Of a DNA stretch of 64,000 nucleotides, positions 55,436 to 63,873 are shown piece after piece. Under the pieces are notes generated by a model, which made no database searches, was not told the DNA's origin, and worked only from the letters and a program-made list of their open reading frames with translations. Positions within the stretch are counted from its first letter, which is position 1; every line of letters starts with the position of its first letter. Source of the DNA: Wocania arenilitoris (GTDB lineage: Bacteria; Bacteroidota; Bacteroidia; Flavobacteriales; Flavobacteriaceae); NCBI RefSeq assembly GCF_021728535.1, contig NZ_JAKKDU010000011.1, forward strand, positions 62,001-126,000, given 5' to 3'. The position numbers were made by a program, and so were the translations under genes.

Positions 55436-56464
55436 CTAGAGTTTTTTAGAGGTTCCTCTTATAACTAATTCAGTTTTAAAAACCTCATAACGTAATTGTA
55501 GGTTTTCATCCTCTTTACGTTTTATATCTCCTAGTAAAATTCTAGCTGATAACATTCCCATACTGTATACTGGTTGCCAAACCGTAGAAAGTGCTGGAGT
55601 AAAATAGGTTGAATGGGGTTCATCATCAAATCCTATTATAGAAATATCTTCTGGAATTCTAAAATTAAGCTTCTTTGCTGTTCGCATAGCGGAAACAGCA
55701 AGACGATCATTTACAGCAAAAATAGCATCTGGCACGTTATTAGATTTCAATAAAGATTCGGTGGGCTTAATACCGTGCTCATGTGTAAACCCTTGTGCGT
55801 ATATTATATATTTGTCTAATATTGGTAAATTATTCTTTTTTAAAGCATCCAGATATCCTTGCAATCGATGATTATTAGTTGACAAATCTGATGCCCCAGT
55901 AATATGAGCAATTTTTTTACACCCAGTTTTAATAAGATATTCTACAGCTTCAAAAGCTCCCGAATAATCATCAACGAGTACCTTATGTGCATCTACTCCC
56001 TCACAATCTCTATCAAAAATCACTAAGGGAATATTATTTCTTTGTATTTTTTTAATATGATCAAAATTAAAAGTAGTTGAAGATGGTGCCACTAATATTC
56101 CTGCTATTTGAACTTTAGAAAGTTTTTCAACTATTCGTGATTCTTCTTCATAAGATTCATTTGAAATGCATATCATTATATTATATCCAGAAGAAACCAA
56201 GATGTCCTGAATCCCTGTCACCGCAGCTGAAAAAAAATAACCTGTAATATCTGGAACAATAATAGCTATAGTTGTAGAGGTCTGTTTCAAAAAGTTTAAC
56301 GCCATTGTATTGGGGCGATAATTCAACTTTTCTGCCAATTCCCTTACTGCATCTTTAGTCTGCTGTTTCAAAGCTGGATGGTCTTGTAAGGCCCGTGATA
56401 CAGTAGAAGCTGACACATTGAGTTCCTTCGCAATATCCTTAATAGTAACTCGAGTTCTTTTCAT
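55436..56464 (-). CDS. LacI family transcriptional regulator, probable local regulator of inositol/mannoside genes
   Basis: This protein of 342 residues has an N-terminal helix-turn-helix VTIKDIAKELNVSASTVSRA and hinge helix LNYRPNTMALNFLKQ, then a periplasmic-binding-protein-like effector domain from about residue 60 (TIAIIVPDITGYFFSAAVTG, IPLVIFDRDCEGVDAHKVLV, AIFAVNDRLAVSAMRTAK, ISIIGFDDEPHSTYFTPALS). Three TGCAAA-NN-TTTGCA operators lie in front of susC, iolJ and the phosphatase fusion gene (also near its own start), making it the obvious regulator. The effector may be inositol or an inositol derivative; that is inference. Confidence 0.93.
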   Translation of the reverse strand: MKRTRVTIKDIAKELNVSASTVSRALQDHPALKQQTKDAVRELAEKLNYRPNTMALNFLKQTSTTIAIIVPDITGYFFSAAVTGIQDILVSSGYNIMICISNESYEEESRIVEKLSKVQIAGILVAPSSTTFNFDHIKKIQRNNIPLVIFDRDCEGVDAHKVLVDDYSGAFEAVEYLIKTGCKKIAHITGASDLSTNNHRLQGYLDALKKNNLPILDKYIIYAQGFTHEHGIKPTESLLKSNNVPDAIFAVNDRLAVSAMRTAKKLNFRIPEDISIIGFDDEPHSTYFTPALSTVWQPVYSMGMLSARILLGDIKRKEDENLQLRYEVFKTELVIRGTSKKL

Positions 56465-56628
56465 ATTTAAGTTATCATTTTAAATAACCATTTGACAAGT
56501 AACAAAAAAATCTTCAATTTAAAATTGAAAAAACAATTTACAATTTTTTATTTTTTCAAATATCAAATACATCAATATAAGCTAAGCTTGATGTCTTTGT
56601 TGGTTTAAACTCCTTTTAATTCTATATT

Positions 56629-56646
56629 GATGCAAAGGTTTGCATA
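56629..56646. promoter_or_regulatory. LacI-type operator between lacI and the phosphatase fusion gene
   Basis: TGCAAAGGTTTGCA at 56631-56644 lies in the divergent gap, 105 bases before the ATG of the phosphodiesterase/phosphatase gene and 167 bases upstream of the lacI start. It could control both directions. The gap of 284 bases holds nothing else recognised. Confidence 0.85.
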
Positions 56647-56748
56647 GGCTTATACATCTGTTTCCTTTGTTGTATGCTCAAAATATTGTTGTTTTGAGTT
56701 AGTGTTGATTTCTTTTAAGTCATTAAAAACCATTATTTATTTCATACT

Positions 56749-58581
56749 ATGTTTACTAAAAACATCCTCTCAATACATAAAATCATTTTTTATCTTCTAA
56801 TTTGTTCTATCCAATTTGGTTCTGCTCAGGAAGAATATTTTTCTAAATTTCAGATACATTCTCATAACGATTACCAACAAAGTGTTCCTTTCTGGAATGC
56901 CTATGCGAACGGGTTAACTTCAATTGAAGTTGATGTTTTTTTGGAGCATGATGTTTTATACGTTACCCATGACCAAGAGGATATTATAGAAAACCGAACG
57001 ATTGAAAATTTATACTTACAACCCATAAAGGAAGTCATATCCTTAATGTATGGTAGTCAAGAAAAATTACAATTGTTGGTTGATATAAAATCCAAGGCTG
57101 AAAAAACCTTAGAAAAACTTGTCGTTGTCTTAAAAAATTATCCTGAAATTATTAATAATGAAAACATTAAAATTGTTATTTCAGGAAACCGTCCAAGCAT
57201 TGAAAAATACCCTAATTATCCGAAGTTTATCCATTTCGATCATCAAAATTTAGAGTCTATAGAAGACACTAAAATTCTAGATAAAATTGCTCTAATCAGT
57301 TTAAATTTTAGAAAGTTCTCTGTTTGGAATGGAAAAGGCCGATTAACTGCCGACGATTATAAAAAGGTAAAATCGACAATCGATAAGGCGCATAGTTTTG
57401 GCAAACCATTCAGGTTTTGGGCTACTCCCGATTCTAAAAGTGCCTGGAAAGCTTTTAGTGATATGGGCGTTGATTTTATTAACACCGACATGCCTAACAA
57501 AGCTTCAATTTATTTAGAAACTCTAAACGACCGCATATATTACAACAAACTTAGGTCCGAGGTTTATACACCAACATTTAATTCTGATAAAAAGAATTCG
57601 CCAATTAAAAATGTCCTTTTATTAATAGGTGATGGAAACGGACTTAACCAAATCTCTTCATCAGTTTTTGCCAATGGAGGAAGCTTAACACTTACCCAAT
57701 TAAAAAGTATTGGCTTTATTAAAACCCAATCTGCCGATGATTTTACAACCGATTCTGCTGCTGCTGGCACCGCTCTTGCTACAGGTTCAAAAACAAATAA
57801 TAGAGCAATAGGCATGGATACTTTAGGCAATCCCTTAATCAATATCACTGAGTTACTAGACCAATATGATTTTGTTTCTGGTTGTATCACTACAGATGAA
57901 ATTACTGGAGCGACACCAGCCTCATTTTACGCCCATAGAAAAGACCGATCGGAAAAAGAGGGTATTGCACGCGATCTTTTAAAGAGCAAACTATCCTTGT
58001 TTATTGGTGGTGGATCTAAAACATTTGAAAATAAAGGAATAGCAAATCACTTTTCGATATTGGAAGACATAAGCCTTTTATCAAAAAATACAGATGATAA
58101 AGTAGGTTATTTTATTTCTGAAGAATCAGTTCCCAGTGTTTTAGAAGGACGTGGCGATATACTTTCTGAAGCTACTAAAAACGGGTTAGAATTTTTGAAT
58201 AATAAAAACAAACCATTTTTTCTAATGGTTGAAGGCGCACAAATAGATTGGAATGGCCACACTAAAAATATAGCAGGTATTATTACTGAAGGTATTGACT
58301 TTGACAAAGCCATTACTGAAGCCATAAAATTTGCCGATAAAGAAGGGAACACTTTAGTTGTTGTAACGGCAGATCATGAAACTGGAGGGCTTAGTTTGCC
58401 ACAAGGGGATCTGTCAAATAAAATGATTGAAGGCGATTTTACAACTTTCGACCATACTGGAACAATGGTTCCAGTATTTGCCTATGGACCTCATTCTGAA
58501 GAGTTTCAAGGTGTGTATGAAAACAGTGAATTGCTTTGGAAAATAATAAAAGTACTTTCAATTAATCTTAATAAAAAATAG
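56749..58581 (+). CDS. Bifunctional PI-PLC/GDPD-like phosphodiesterase fused to alkaline phosphatase
   Basis: This exported protein of 610 residues (signal peptide ending IQFGSAQ) has two enzyme domains. Residues about 28-270 resemble the PLC-like/GDPD phosphodiesterase TIM barrel: FQIHSHNDYQQSVPFWNAYA with the catalytic His, GLTSIEVDVFLEHDVLYVTH with metal ligands, and LQLLVDIKSKAEKTLEKL. Residues about 285-605 are alkaline phosphatase: NVLLLIGDGNGLNQISSS, the nucleophile serine in TDSAAAGTALATG, MVEGAQIDWNGHTKN and VTADHETGGLSLPQG. Together they would cut a phosphodiester and then strip the remaining phosphate, for example yielding free inositol or glycerol. An upstream LacI operator links it to the iol and sus genes. 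Confidence 0.88.
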   Translation: MFTKNILSIHKIIFYLLICSIQFGSAQEEYFSKFQIHSHNDYQQSVPFWNAYANGLTSIEVDVFLEHDVLYVTHDQEDIIENRTIENLYLQPIKEVISLMYGSQEKLQLLVDIKSKAEKTLEKLVVVLKNYPEIINNENIKIVISGNRPSIEKYPNYPKFIHFDHQNLESIEDTKILDKIALISLNFRKFSVWNGKGRLTADDYKKVKSTIDKAHSFGKPFRFWATPDSKSAWKAFSDMGVDFINTDMPNKASIYLETLNDRIYYNKLRSEVYTPTFNSDKKNSPIKNVLLLIGDGNGLNQISSSVFANGGSLTLTQLKSIGFIKTQSADDFTTDSAAAGTALATGSKTNNRAIGMDTLGNPLINITELLDQYDFVSGCITTDEITGATPASFYAHRKDRSEKEGIARDLLKSKLSLFIGGGSKTFENKGIANHFSILEDISLLSKNTDDKVGYFISEESVPSVLEGRGDILSEATKNGLEFLNNKNKPFFLMVEGAQIDWNGHTKNIAGIITEGIDFDKAITEAIKFADKEGNTLVVVTADHETGGLSLPQGDLSNKMIEGDFTTFDHTGTMVPVFAYGPHSEEFQGVYENSELLWKIIKVLSINLNKK

Positions 58582-58584
58582 TTC

Positions 58585-58796
58585 ATGAAAAAATGTATTA
58601 CAATATTATTCTTGCTAATATTGGTCTTTTCTTAAGTTTCATGCAGTGATAAGACCAGTAACCCTATTAATGCTATGTCGTTCAATATTAGATATGATAA
58701 TCCAGAAGACGGTCCACAAAATTGGCATAATAGAAAAGAAAATGTTGTCCGTATGATTAATTTCCATGACTTGGATATTATTGGCATGCAAGAGGT
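58585..58796 (+). pseudogene. Endonuclease/exonuclease/phosphatase family, N-terminal remnant
   Basis: It starts 3 bases after the phosphatase fusion gene with a leader MKKCITILFLLILVFS, an in-frame TAA at 58633, then VSCSDKTSNPINAMSFNIRY, DNPEDGPQNWHNRKENVVRM and HDLDIIGMQE. This is the start of an EEP-fold lipoprotein (families include inositol-phosphate and sphingolipid phosphodiesterases). At 58780-58800 the sequence changes into the middle of an IS630 transposase. About 230 residues with the catalytic His/Asp are lost. The original gene was probably cotranscribed with the phosphatase gene. Confidence 0.85.
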
Positions 58797-59157
58797 AGGG
58801 AAAATGCTATTGGAGCAATAGTAGATTTTAAGTTGTTCAATGTCTGTTTATTCGACACTTATGTTAATTCTGATGTGTTTTATGCATGGCTTACACAAGA
58901 GCTGCTACCATGCATACCTAAACAATCTGTCATTGTCCTAGACAATGCAACGTTCCATAAAAAAAATGATGCATCACAAGCAATACAGGAGGTTGGACAT
59001 TTCTTAGAGTTCCTGTCCCCATATAGTCCAGATTTGAACCCTATTGAAAAGAAATGGGCACAAGCAAAAAGTATCAGACGAAAATACGAGTATAATACTG
59101 ATGAACTTTTTTATATGCTGAATAATGACGTTTTATTTTGATTTAACTATATAATAC
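58780..59157 (+). mobile_element. Partial IS630 copy (3' half)
   Basis: The sequence is nearly identical to 27788-28163, covering the last third of the transposase (frame 58833-59141: LFNVCLFDTYVNSDVFYAWL, VIVLDNATFHK, YSPDLNPIEKKWAQAKSIRR, ending NTDELFYMLNNDVLF) and the right end GATTTAACTATA. The left half and left end are missing. A few substitutions separate the two copies, and this copy keeps a T6 run where the other has T7. Confidence 0.9.
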
Positions 59158-59495
59158 GGTTCGCACCTATTTAATACGTCATTTTAAAACCAAAATAAAA
59201 GCACCAAGAAAATCACACTACAAAAAAGATGAGCAGGCTATTGAAGCCTTTTTTAAAACTTCCAAATGAATTAGAAATCATTAAAAAAGACATAGTTTTT
59301 GATGCTGAAACTACAGTAAATCTATATGCTCAAGACGAAGCAGATTTGGACTCAAAACCCATATTGGAAGCTGCTTAACAGCAAAAGGTATTAAGCCAAT
59401 TGTTAATTATCAACACGCTTTTTAAAAACACCTATTTATACGGTAGTTTTTATGATATGGATTTAGAAATTAAACATAAGACTACCTGGGTGTAA
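59158..59495 (+). pseudogene. Heavily decayed transposase relic (IS630-like, different element)
   Basis: No intact gene in this stretch. Frame-shifting readings give RTYLIRHFKTKIKAPRKSHY, KKDEQAIEAFFKT, AQDEADLDSK or GLKTHIGSCLTAKGIKPIVN, and NTYLYGSFYDMDLEI, which resemble the middle of a winged-helix IS630-type transposase (KAPRKSHYKKDE...QDE...GL.T...KGIKPI...). There are at least three frame changes or stops. Its end overlaps the stop of the minus-strand GH29 gene. Confidence 0.55.
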
Positions 59496-60828
59496 GTTGT
59501 ATTTTAATAATTACATCTATATCGTTGTGTTTGTTAGCAACACCCTTTAAGGTAATATCATGCGTGTTTTGTATGAAGGAAACTTTCTCATTTCCATTCA
59601 TATACCTCGCAGTCTTTATTTTTTCCCCAGTTGCAGGCAATTTGATAACCCCATCGGAAGGAATATCCAATACATGCACATAAATAGCATCATCTGTTAA
59701 GGTAGTACCGCCCCAGGTTTCATCATAAATTCCACCACGTGTGCCATATATACTTTCCCCGTATTTAGACATAAATTCCCCTATTTCCTCAAGCCTCTCA
59801 ACCAATTCAGGTTCTATTTCTCCCTGAGGGTCCGGACCAACATTCAGTAAAAAGTTTCCATCCAGAGAAACAATCTTTACTAAATATCTTAGAATTTCTT
59901 CCAAACTCAGTAGAGTCTCTTTGTCAATTGGCCTCCAACCCCAACCATTGAGTGCTAAATTATCGCAATATTCCCAAAGTCTGTCCATTTTGCCTGTAAG
60001 AAACCTCTCTTCATGGATATCAAAATCACCCTTCCATCCTCCACGTTCGTTTATTAGCATTTTAGGCTGTAATTTTCTCGCCATCTTAGCTAACTTAAGA
60101 GGTTCCCAGCTAAAGTCACCAGTGTAAGGAGTATCATTTTCTCGTTTATGCCATGCTTTTTCCCAACTATATTCAAGGCCACCTGCTCCTAGCCACTCGT
60201 CAGAGCCACCATCCCACCATAATATATCTACCTCACCATAGTTGGTAAGTAATTCCTTTACCTGTACATAGGTTTGTTCTTTCATCTTCTCGGCACTGGA
60301 TCGGTACATATTTGGGAAAAAATAACCAGGGTACCTCCAATCTGGAGGGGAATAGTAGAAGCCAATTTTCATTTGCGCACTTCGGGCGGCATCCACATAT
60401 TCAGCTATTAAATCCCTCTTTGCCGCACTATTTACTGCATCATAATCACCAAACTTGGTATCGAATAGACAAAATCCATCATGGTGACGGGTAGTTAAAA
60501 CTACGTACTTACAGCCTGCATTTTTTGCAATTTCCATCCATTTTTTTGGGTCATATTTTTTAGCGCTAAATTCATTGGCCAGCTTTTTATACTCGTCAAT
60601 ATCGTTACGGTAATAAAACATACTCCATTCTCCTTTTCCTGGTATTGAGTAGAGTCCCCAATGAATAAACAAACCAAACTTAGCATCGCGAAACCATTGC
60701 AAATCTTGCTGAGGTAAGAGAAGCGAATCTGCTTCAAGAACTGCACTCCGTTGATACTGTGCTTGACTATAAGTTAAATGGGTTAATGACATTAAAGCCA
60801 CAATAAATAAGAGTGTTTTCTGTTTCAT
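59482..60828 (-). CDS. GH29 alpha-L-fucosidase, secreted
   Basis: This protein of 448 residues has a signal peptide (MKQKTLLFIVALMSLTHLTY, cut before SQAQ). The GH29 domain is complete and without extra binding modules: QDLQWFRDAKFGLFIHWGLY, SIPGKGEWSMFYYRN, VVLTTRHHDGFCLFDT, EVDILWWDGGSDEWLG with the likely nucleophile Asp, and GNFLLNVGPDPQGEI. It releases alpha-L-fucose. It is shorter than and clearly different from the GH29 at 24.9-27.1 kb, so the two probably act on different linkages. It and the next gene are on the same strand, 78 bases apart. Confidence 0.94.
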   Translation of the reverse strand: MKQKTLLFIVALMSLTHLTYSQAQYQRSAVLEADSLLLPQQDLQWFRDAKFGLFIHWGLYSIPGKGEWSMFYYRNDIDEYKKLANEFSAKKYDPKKWMEIAKNAGCKYVVLTTRHHDGFCLFDTKFGDYDAVNSAAKRDLIAEYVDAARSAQMKIGFYYSPPDWRYPGYFFPNMYRSSAEKMKEQTYVQVKELLTNYGEVDILWWDGGSDEWLGAGGLEYSWEKAWHKRENDTPYTGDFSWEPLKLAKMARKLQPKMLINERGGWKGDFDIHEERFLTGKMDRLWEYCDNLALNGWGWRPIDKETLLSLEEILRYLVKIVSLDGNFLLNVGPDPQGEIEPELVERLEEIGEFMSKYGESIYGTRGGIYDETWGGTTLTDDAIYVHVLDIPSDGVIKLPATGEKIKTARYMNGNEKVSFIQNTHDITLKGVANKHNDIDVIIKIQLTPR

Positions 60829-60906
60829 TAATTCATAAATAATTGGTTATTTATAAATTTTGACTTGATAAAATCGCAGAATTTATACAAAATTACCAAA
60901 TCATTA

Positions 60907-62046
60907 TCACTCATTAATCTTATTTTTTTTAATATAACCTATCGGTAAATTATTATAAATACGAGCTAAAACAGCAATATTTTTGTCATCTCCACTCAAG
61001 CTGTCAACAGGTGATTCGAGGTATTTACTAATTGGGGGTAATAACGAACTCGAATCTGGTTTTCTAAATCCGAAAAGCCCAACACCAGCGTCAATTGCTG
61101 CCGGCACAATAACTTTAGGATCTTGATCATTCCAGTTTGCCAAACAGGTGATTAACCGCGTATCTTCTCCAATCATTTCCTTCACCGCTTGCACTCCTTC
61201 CATATCACCTGCTTCATTCATTAACCAGTCAATTTGGTTAAACATTTTTGAATTTGCAATGTGTGGATGTGTAATGTCAAATGCAGATAACCAGATAATT
61301 GCATCAGGATTCGTCTCTTTTGTGGCCTTGTATATAACATCCCAGCAAGCAGCAATTGCTTTGCGGCTATAAACATCATACTCTTTCTCTGATAACTGCT
61401 CTTCTCCTGGAAAGGTCTTTCCCATAAGCTCCTCGAAAAGTTGTTTTTCACTATCAAGCCATTTACCATCGTTACTACTCCTGTTGGGTTGATAAAACCA
61501 GTCAATCATGAAACCATCAATCCCGGTCTTACCTACCGCATCACGAATAATCTGATCGAGATAATCAAGATATTTTTGAGTATACGGAATATGTCTGTCG
61601 TTAGGATAACCATAACTATAATCAGGATATTCCATTCCCCAACGAGTATTGGAGCCTATACATAAATACCCCATCACTTTCATTCCCTCTTTATGCCCAA
61701 GGCGAACCATTTCTGGCAAAAAATCATATTTCAAACCTGGTTGCTCGGGCACAATATCATTTTTATACCATGCATAACCGTTACACGAAACAATAAAGGT
61801 TTGGATTGTATTCACCCCCATATCTTTATACCATTGAATATGCTCTGCAGGATCGGCATCAGCCCAAAGTCCTGGTTCAGCAAATTCATTAGGTCCACCT
61901 TCACCCCAATTAAAATCTAAATCATACGATTTTATTGGTTCTTCCTTTTCTGCGTTGGTTTTATATGATAGTGTGTTTGTTTTACATGATACAAGGAACA
62001 AACAAACTATAGTAAAGAATAGCATATAACTTTTATTCGTTATCAT
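60907..62046 (-). CDS. TIM-barrel glycosidase-like lipoprotein, function unknown
   Basis: This protein of 379 residues has a lipoprotein leader (MLFFTIVCLFLVSC). The body looks like a glycosidase TIM barrel: DLDFNWGEGGPNEFAEPGLW, HIQWYKDMGVNTIQTFIVSC, GHKEGMKVMGYLCIGSNTRW, the acidic GIDGFMIDWFYQPNRSS, DAIIWLSAFDITHPHIANSK and QIDWLMNEAGDMEGVQ. The Asp in GFMIDWF at the end of a strand is a candidate catalytic residue. I do not recognise a CAZy family with confidence. It lies upstream of the GH29 gene on the same strand and is divergent from an AraC gene, which may regulate both. Confidence 0.65.
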   Translation of the reverse strand: MITNKSYMLFFTIVCLFLVSCKTNTLSYKTNAEKEEPIKSYDLDFNWGEGGPNEFAEPGLWADADPAEHIQWYKDMGVNTIQTFIVSCNGYAWYKNDIVPEQPGLKYDFLPEMVRLGHKEGMKVMGYLCIGSNTRWGMEYPDYSYGYPNDRHIPYTQKYLDYLDQIIRDAVGKTGIDGFMIDWFYQPNRSSNDGKWLDSEKQLFEELMGKTFPGEEQLSEKEYDVYSRKAIAACWDVIYKATKETNPDAIIWLSAFDITHPHIANSKMFNQIDWLMNEAGDMEGVQAVKEMIGEDTRLITCLANWNDQDPKVIVPAAIDAGVGLFGFRKPDSSSLLPPISKYLESPVDSLSGDDKNIAVLARIYNNLPIGYIKKNKINE

Positions 62047-62202
62047 AATATATATTTTATTGGTTTTATAAATTTCTGTTCAATAGTAATTTTCCTCTAT
62101 GCAATAATAGATATCATTTGCTATTTTTCCTGTATTCAAATAAGGGTAATAATTGCACAAATCCGACTTTTTAATTAAATTGCAGATTGTAAATCAATAA
62201 GT

Positions 62203-63096
62203 ATGTACTCTTCATCAAACTTGCTTCCTTTCAAAATCCTAAATATCGAAAAAGTATTGCTTGACAGGAGATGGAATTATCAGAATGTTTGCAGTCCGTT
62301 TTTTCGGATGTTGTATATAGTGGATGGAAAAGGTTCAATCTTTCATGGCTCCAAAGAATATCATCTTACTCGAAATAGATTAATACTTATACCCGATTAT
62401 ACCAGCTGTAGTTATTACTGCGATAACAGTCTGCAAATGATATACATAATTTTCTCCAATCAGCTGCAAAATGAATTAAAGATGCATGGTTTTCGCAACC
62501 ATGTTTTTACTTTGGATGCAGATCAAAATGATAAATGCTTAATCTACAGAATATTGGAACTTAATCCAGATATGGGGCTTTCTGATCCTAATCCTCAAAA
62601 ATATGACAACTTAAATTATCTGGACAGATGTAAAAAAACAGAATCTGAGAAGCCTCTTTCTAACACATTTGAGAGTCAAGGTATTTTACTACAGCTTTTT
62701 TCGCGATTTAAGCCCTTATCTCAAGAAAATAATGACTATAACGATACTTCTTCCCGAAGAATAATTCAAACCATCCAATACATCAACAACAATCTAAATA
62801 AAAACCTATCGGTTAAACTATTGGCTCAAGAAGCATGCTTAACGCCAGATTATTTCTCAAGGTTATTCTTGCAGGTAACCAAAAGCAGACCAATTGAATT
62901 TATACAGAGAAAAAGAATTGAAAACGTCCAATTACTTCTCATTACAACCAATCATTCACTGGAAAAAATTGCAGAACTTTCAGGCTTAAGTAATTCCTCC
63001 TACCTCATCCGCCTTTTTAAACGTTACACAGGAACAGTACCTGGAAAATGGAAGGATCACTACCAAAAAGAAAAAAACCTTTTTTTTCAGCCGTAG
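62203..63096 (+). CDS. AraC family transcriptional regulator
   Basis: This protein of 297 residues has an N-terminal cupin-like sensor (LYIVDGKGSIFHGSKEYHLT, LILIPDYTSCSYY) and a C-terminal double helix-turn-helix (NLSVKLLAQEACLTPDYFSR, LFLQ; SLEKIAELSGLSNSSYLIRL, FKRYTGTVPGKWKDH). It is divergent from the TIM-barrel lipoprotein/GH29 pair, which it probably controls. It is unrelated at close range to the AraC gene at 6.7 kb. Confidence 0.9.
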   Translation: MYSSSNLLPFKILNIEKVLLDRRWNYQNVCSPFFRMLYIVDGKGSIFHGSKEYHLTRNRLILIPDYTSCSYYCDNSLQMIYIIFSNQLQNELKMHGFRNHVFTLDADQNDKCLIYRILELNPDMGLSDPNPQKYDNLNYLDRCKKTESEKPLSNTFESQGILLQLFSRFKPLSQENNDYNDTSSRRIIQTIQYINNNLNKNLSVKLLAQEACLTPDYFSRLFLQVTKSRPIEFIQRKRIENVQLLLITTNHSLEKIAELSGLSNSSYLIRLFKRYTGTVPGKWKDHYQKEKNLFFQP

Positions 63097-63137
63097 CAAT
63101 GCGATGCCTTTCTAAAAGTGCCTAATTTGAAGAAATT

Positions 63138-63718
63138 TTGCCTCATTTTCGGTTAAAAAAAAGTCAAGATGAGTACAATTTACCTTTAATTGAAACTAAA
63201 CACCTTATTAACACTTTTCTTAATCTCCGTAGTTACCATTTTAAAGGTAATGCAAAAACCGCAACAACCTTTTCAAACATTTTCGAATTTTACAACCTTA
63301 ACCAAAAGGTAAATTCAAAAAAACATTTGACTAGTCTTTTTCTTCAATGGTTACTAATTGTTATTGATGCATCCCATAAAAACAAGATGGACAATTCTCC
63401 CTCACAGGAAATAAGCAATATTGAAAATTACATCAAAAACAACCCTATGAAAGAACTGTCAATCGACGACCTTTCAGATCGGTTAAATTTATCTAAAACT
63501 AGATTTAAACATCGTTTTAAGAAAGAAATTGAAATTCCTTCAGGAGAATTTATTATGAGGAATAAATCAATTATGAAAAAGAAAACTTTAGCAACTATGA
63601 TTCCATTCAGGATTTAGCATTCGCACTTGATTTTTCTTCGTCGAATTATTTTGCTTCTGTGTTTAAAAAATATACAGGCAGAACACCAACAGAGTATCGT
63701 AATGATATATTGAGTTAA
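63138..63718 (+). pseudogene. AraC regulator, truncated and frameshifted copy
   Basis: From NLPLIETKHLINTFLNLRSY to GEFIMRNK the frame closely follows the AraC protein encoded at 6722-7597 (residues about 110-250). The N-terminal sensor part is missing. A one-base deletion near 63568 (AATAAATC against AATAAAATC) throws the frame into a stop at 63617, and the remaining helix-turn-helix (SIQDLAFALDFSSSNYFAS, TGRTPTEYRNDILS) continues in another frame to 63718. It cannot be an active regulator. Confidence 0.9.
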
Positions 63719-63757
63719 GTGTATCCTTTTACAGAAGTCGTTTTTTGATAAATTTTA
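63175..63757. repeat. Right arm of the 0.58-kb imperfect inverted repeat
   Basis: Inverted counterpart of 6680-7265 (see that entry). It extends past the AraC stop through AAGTGTATCC and GTCGTTTTTTGATAAATTT, then similarity ends. Confidence 0.8.
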
Positions 63758-63873
63758 AAAGAAACTATTGGGAAAATGAAGTGTGGTAACCGATAATCCA
63801 AAAAGGCATACAGAACACCTGAAAAACAACTTAAATAAAAAGAAAAGTTCTAAAGATACTAGTATAGAGTGGC

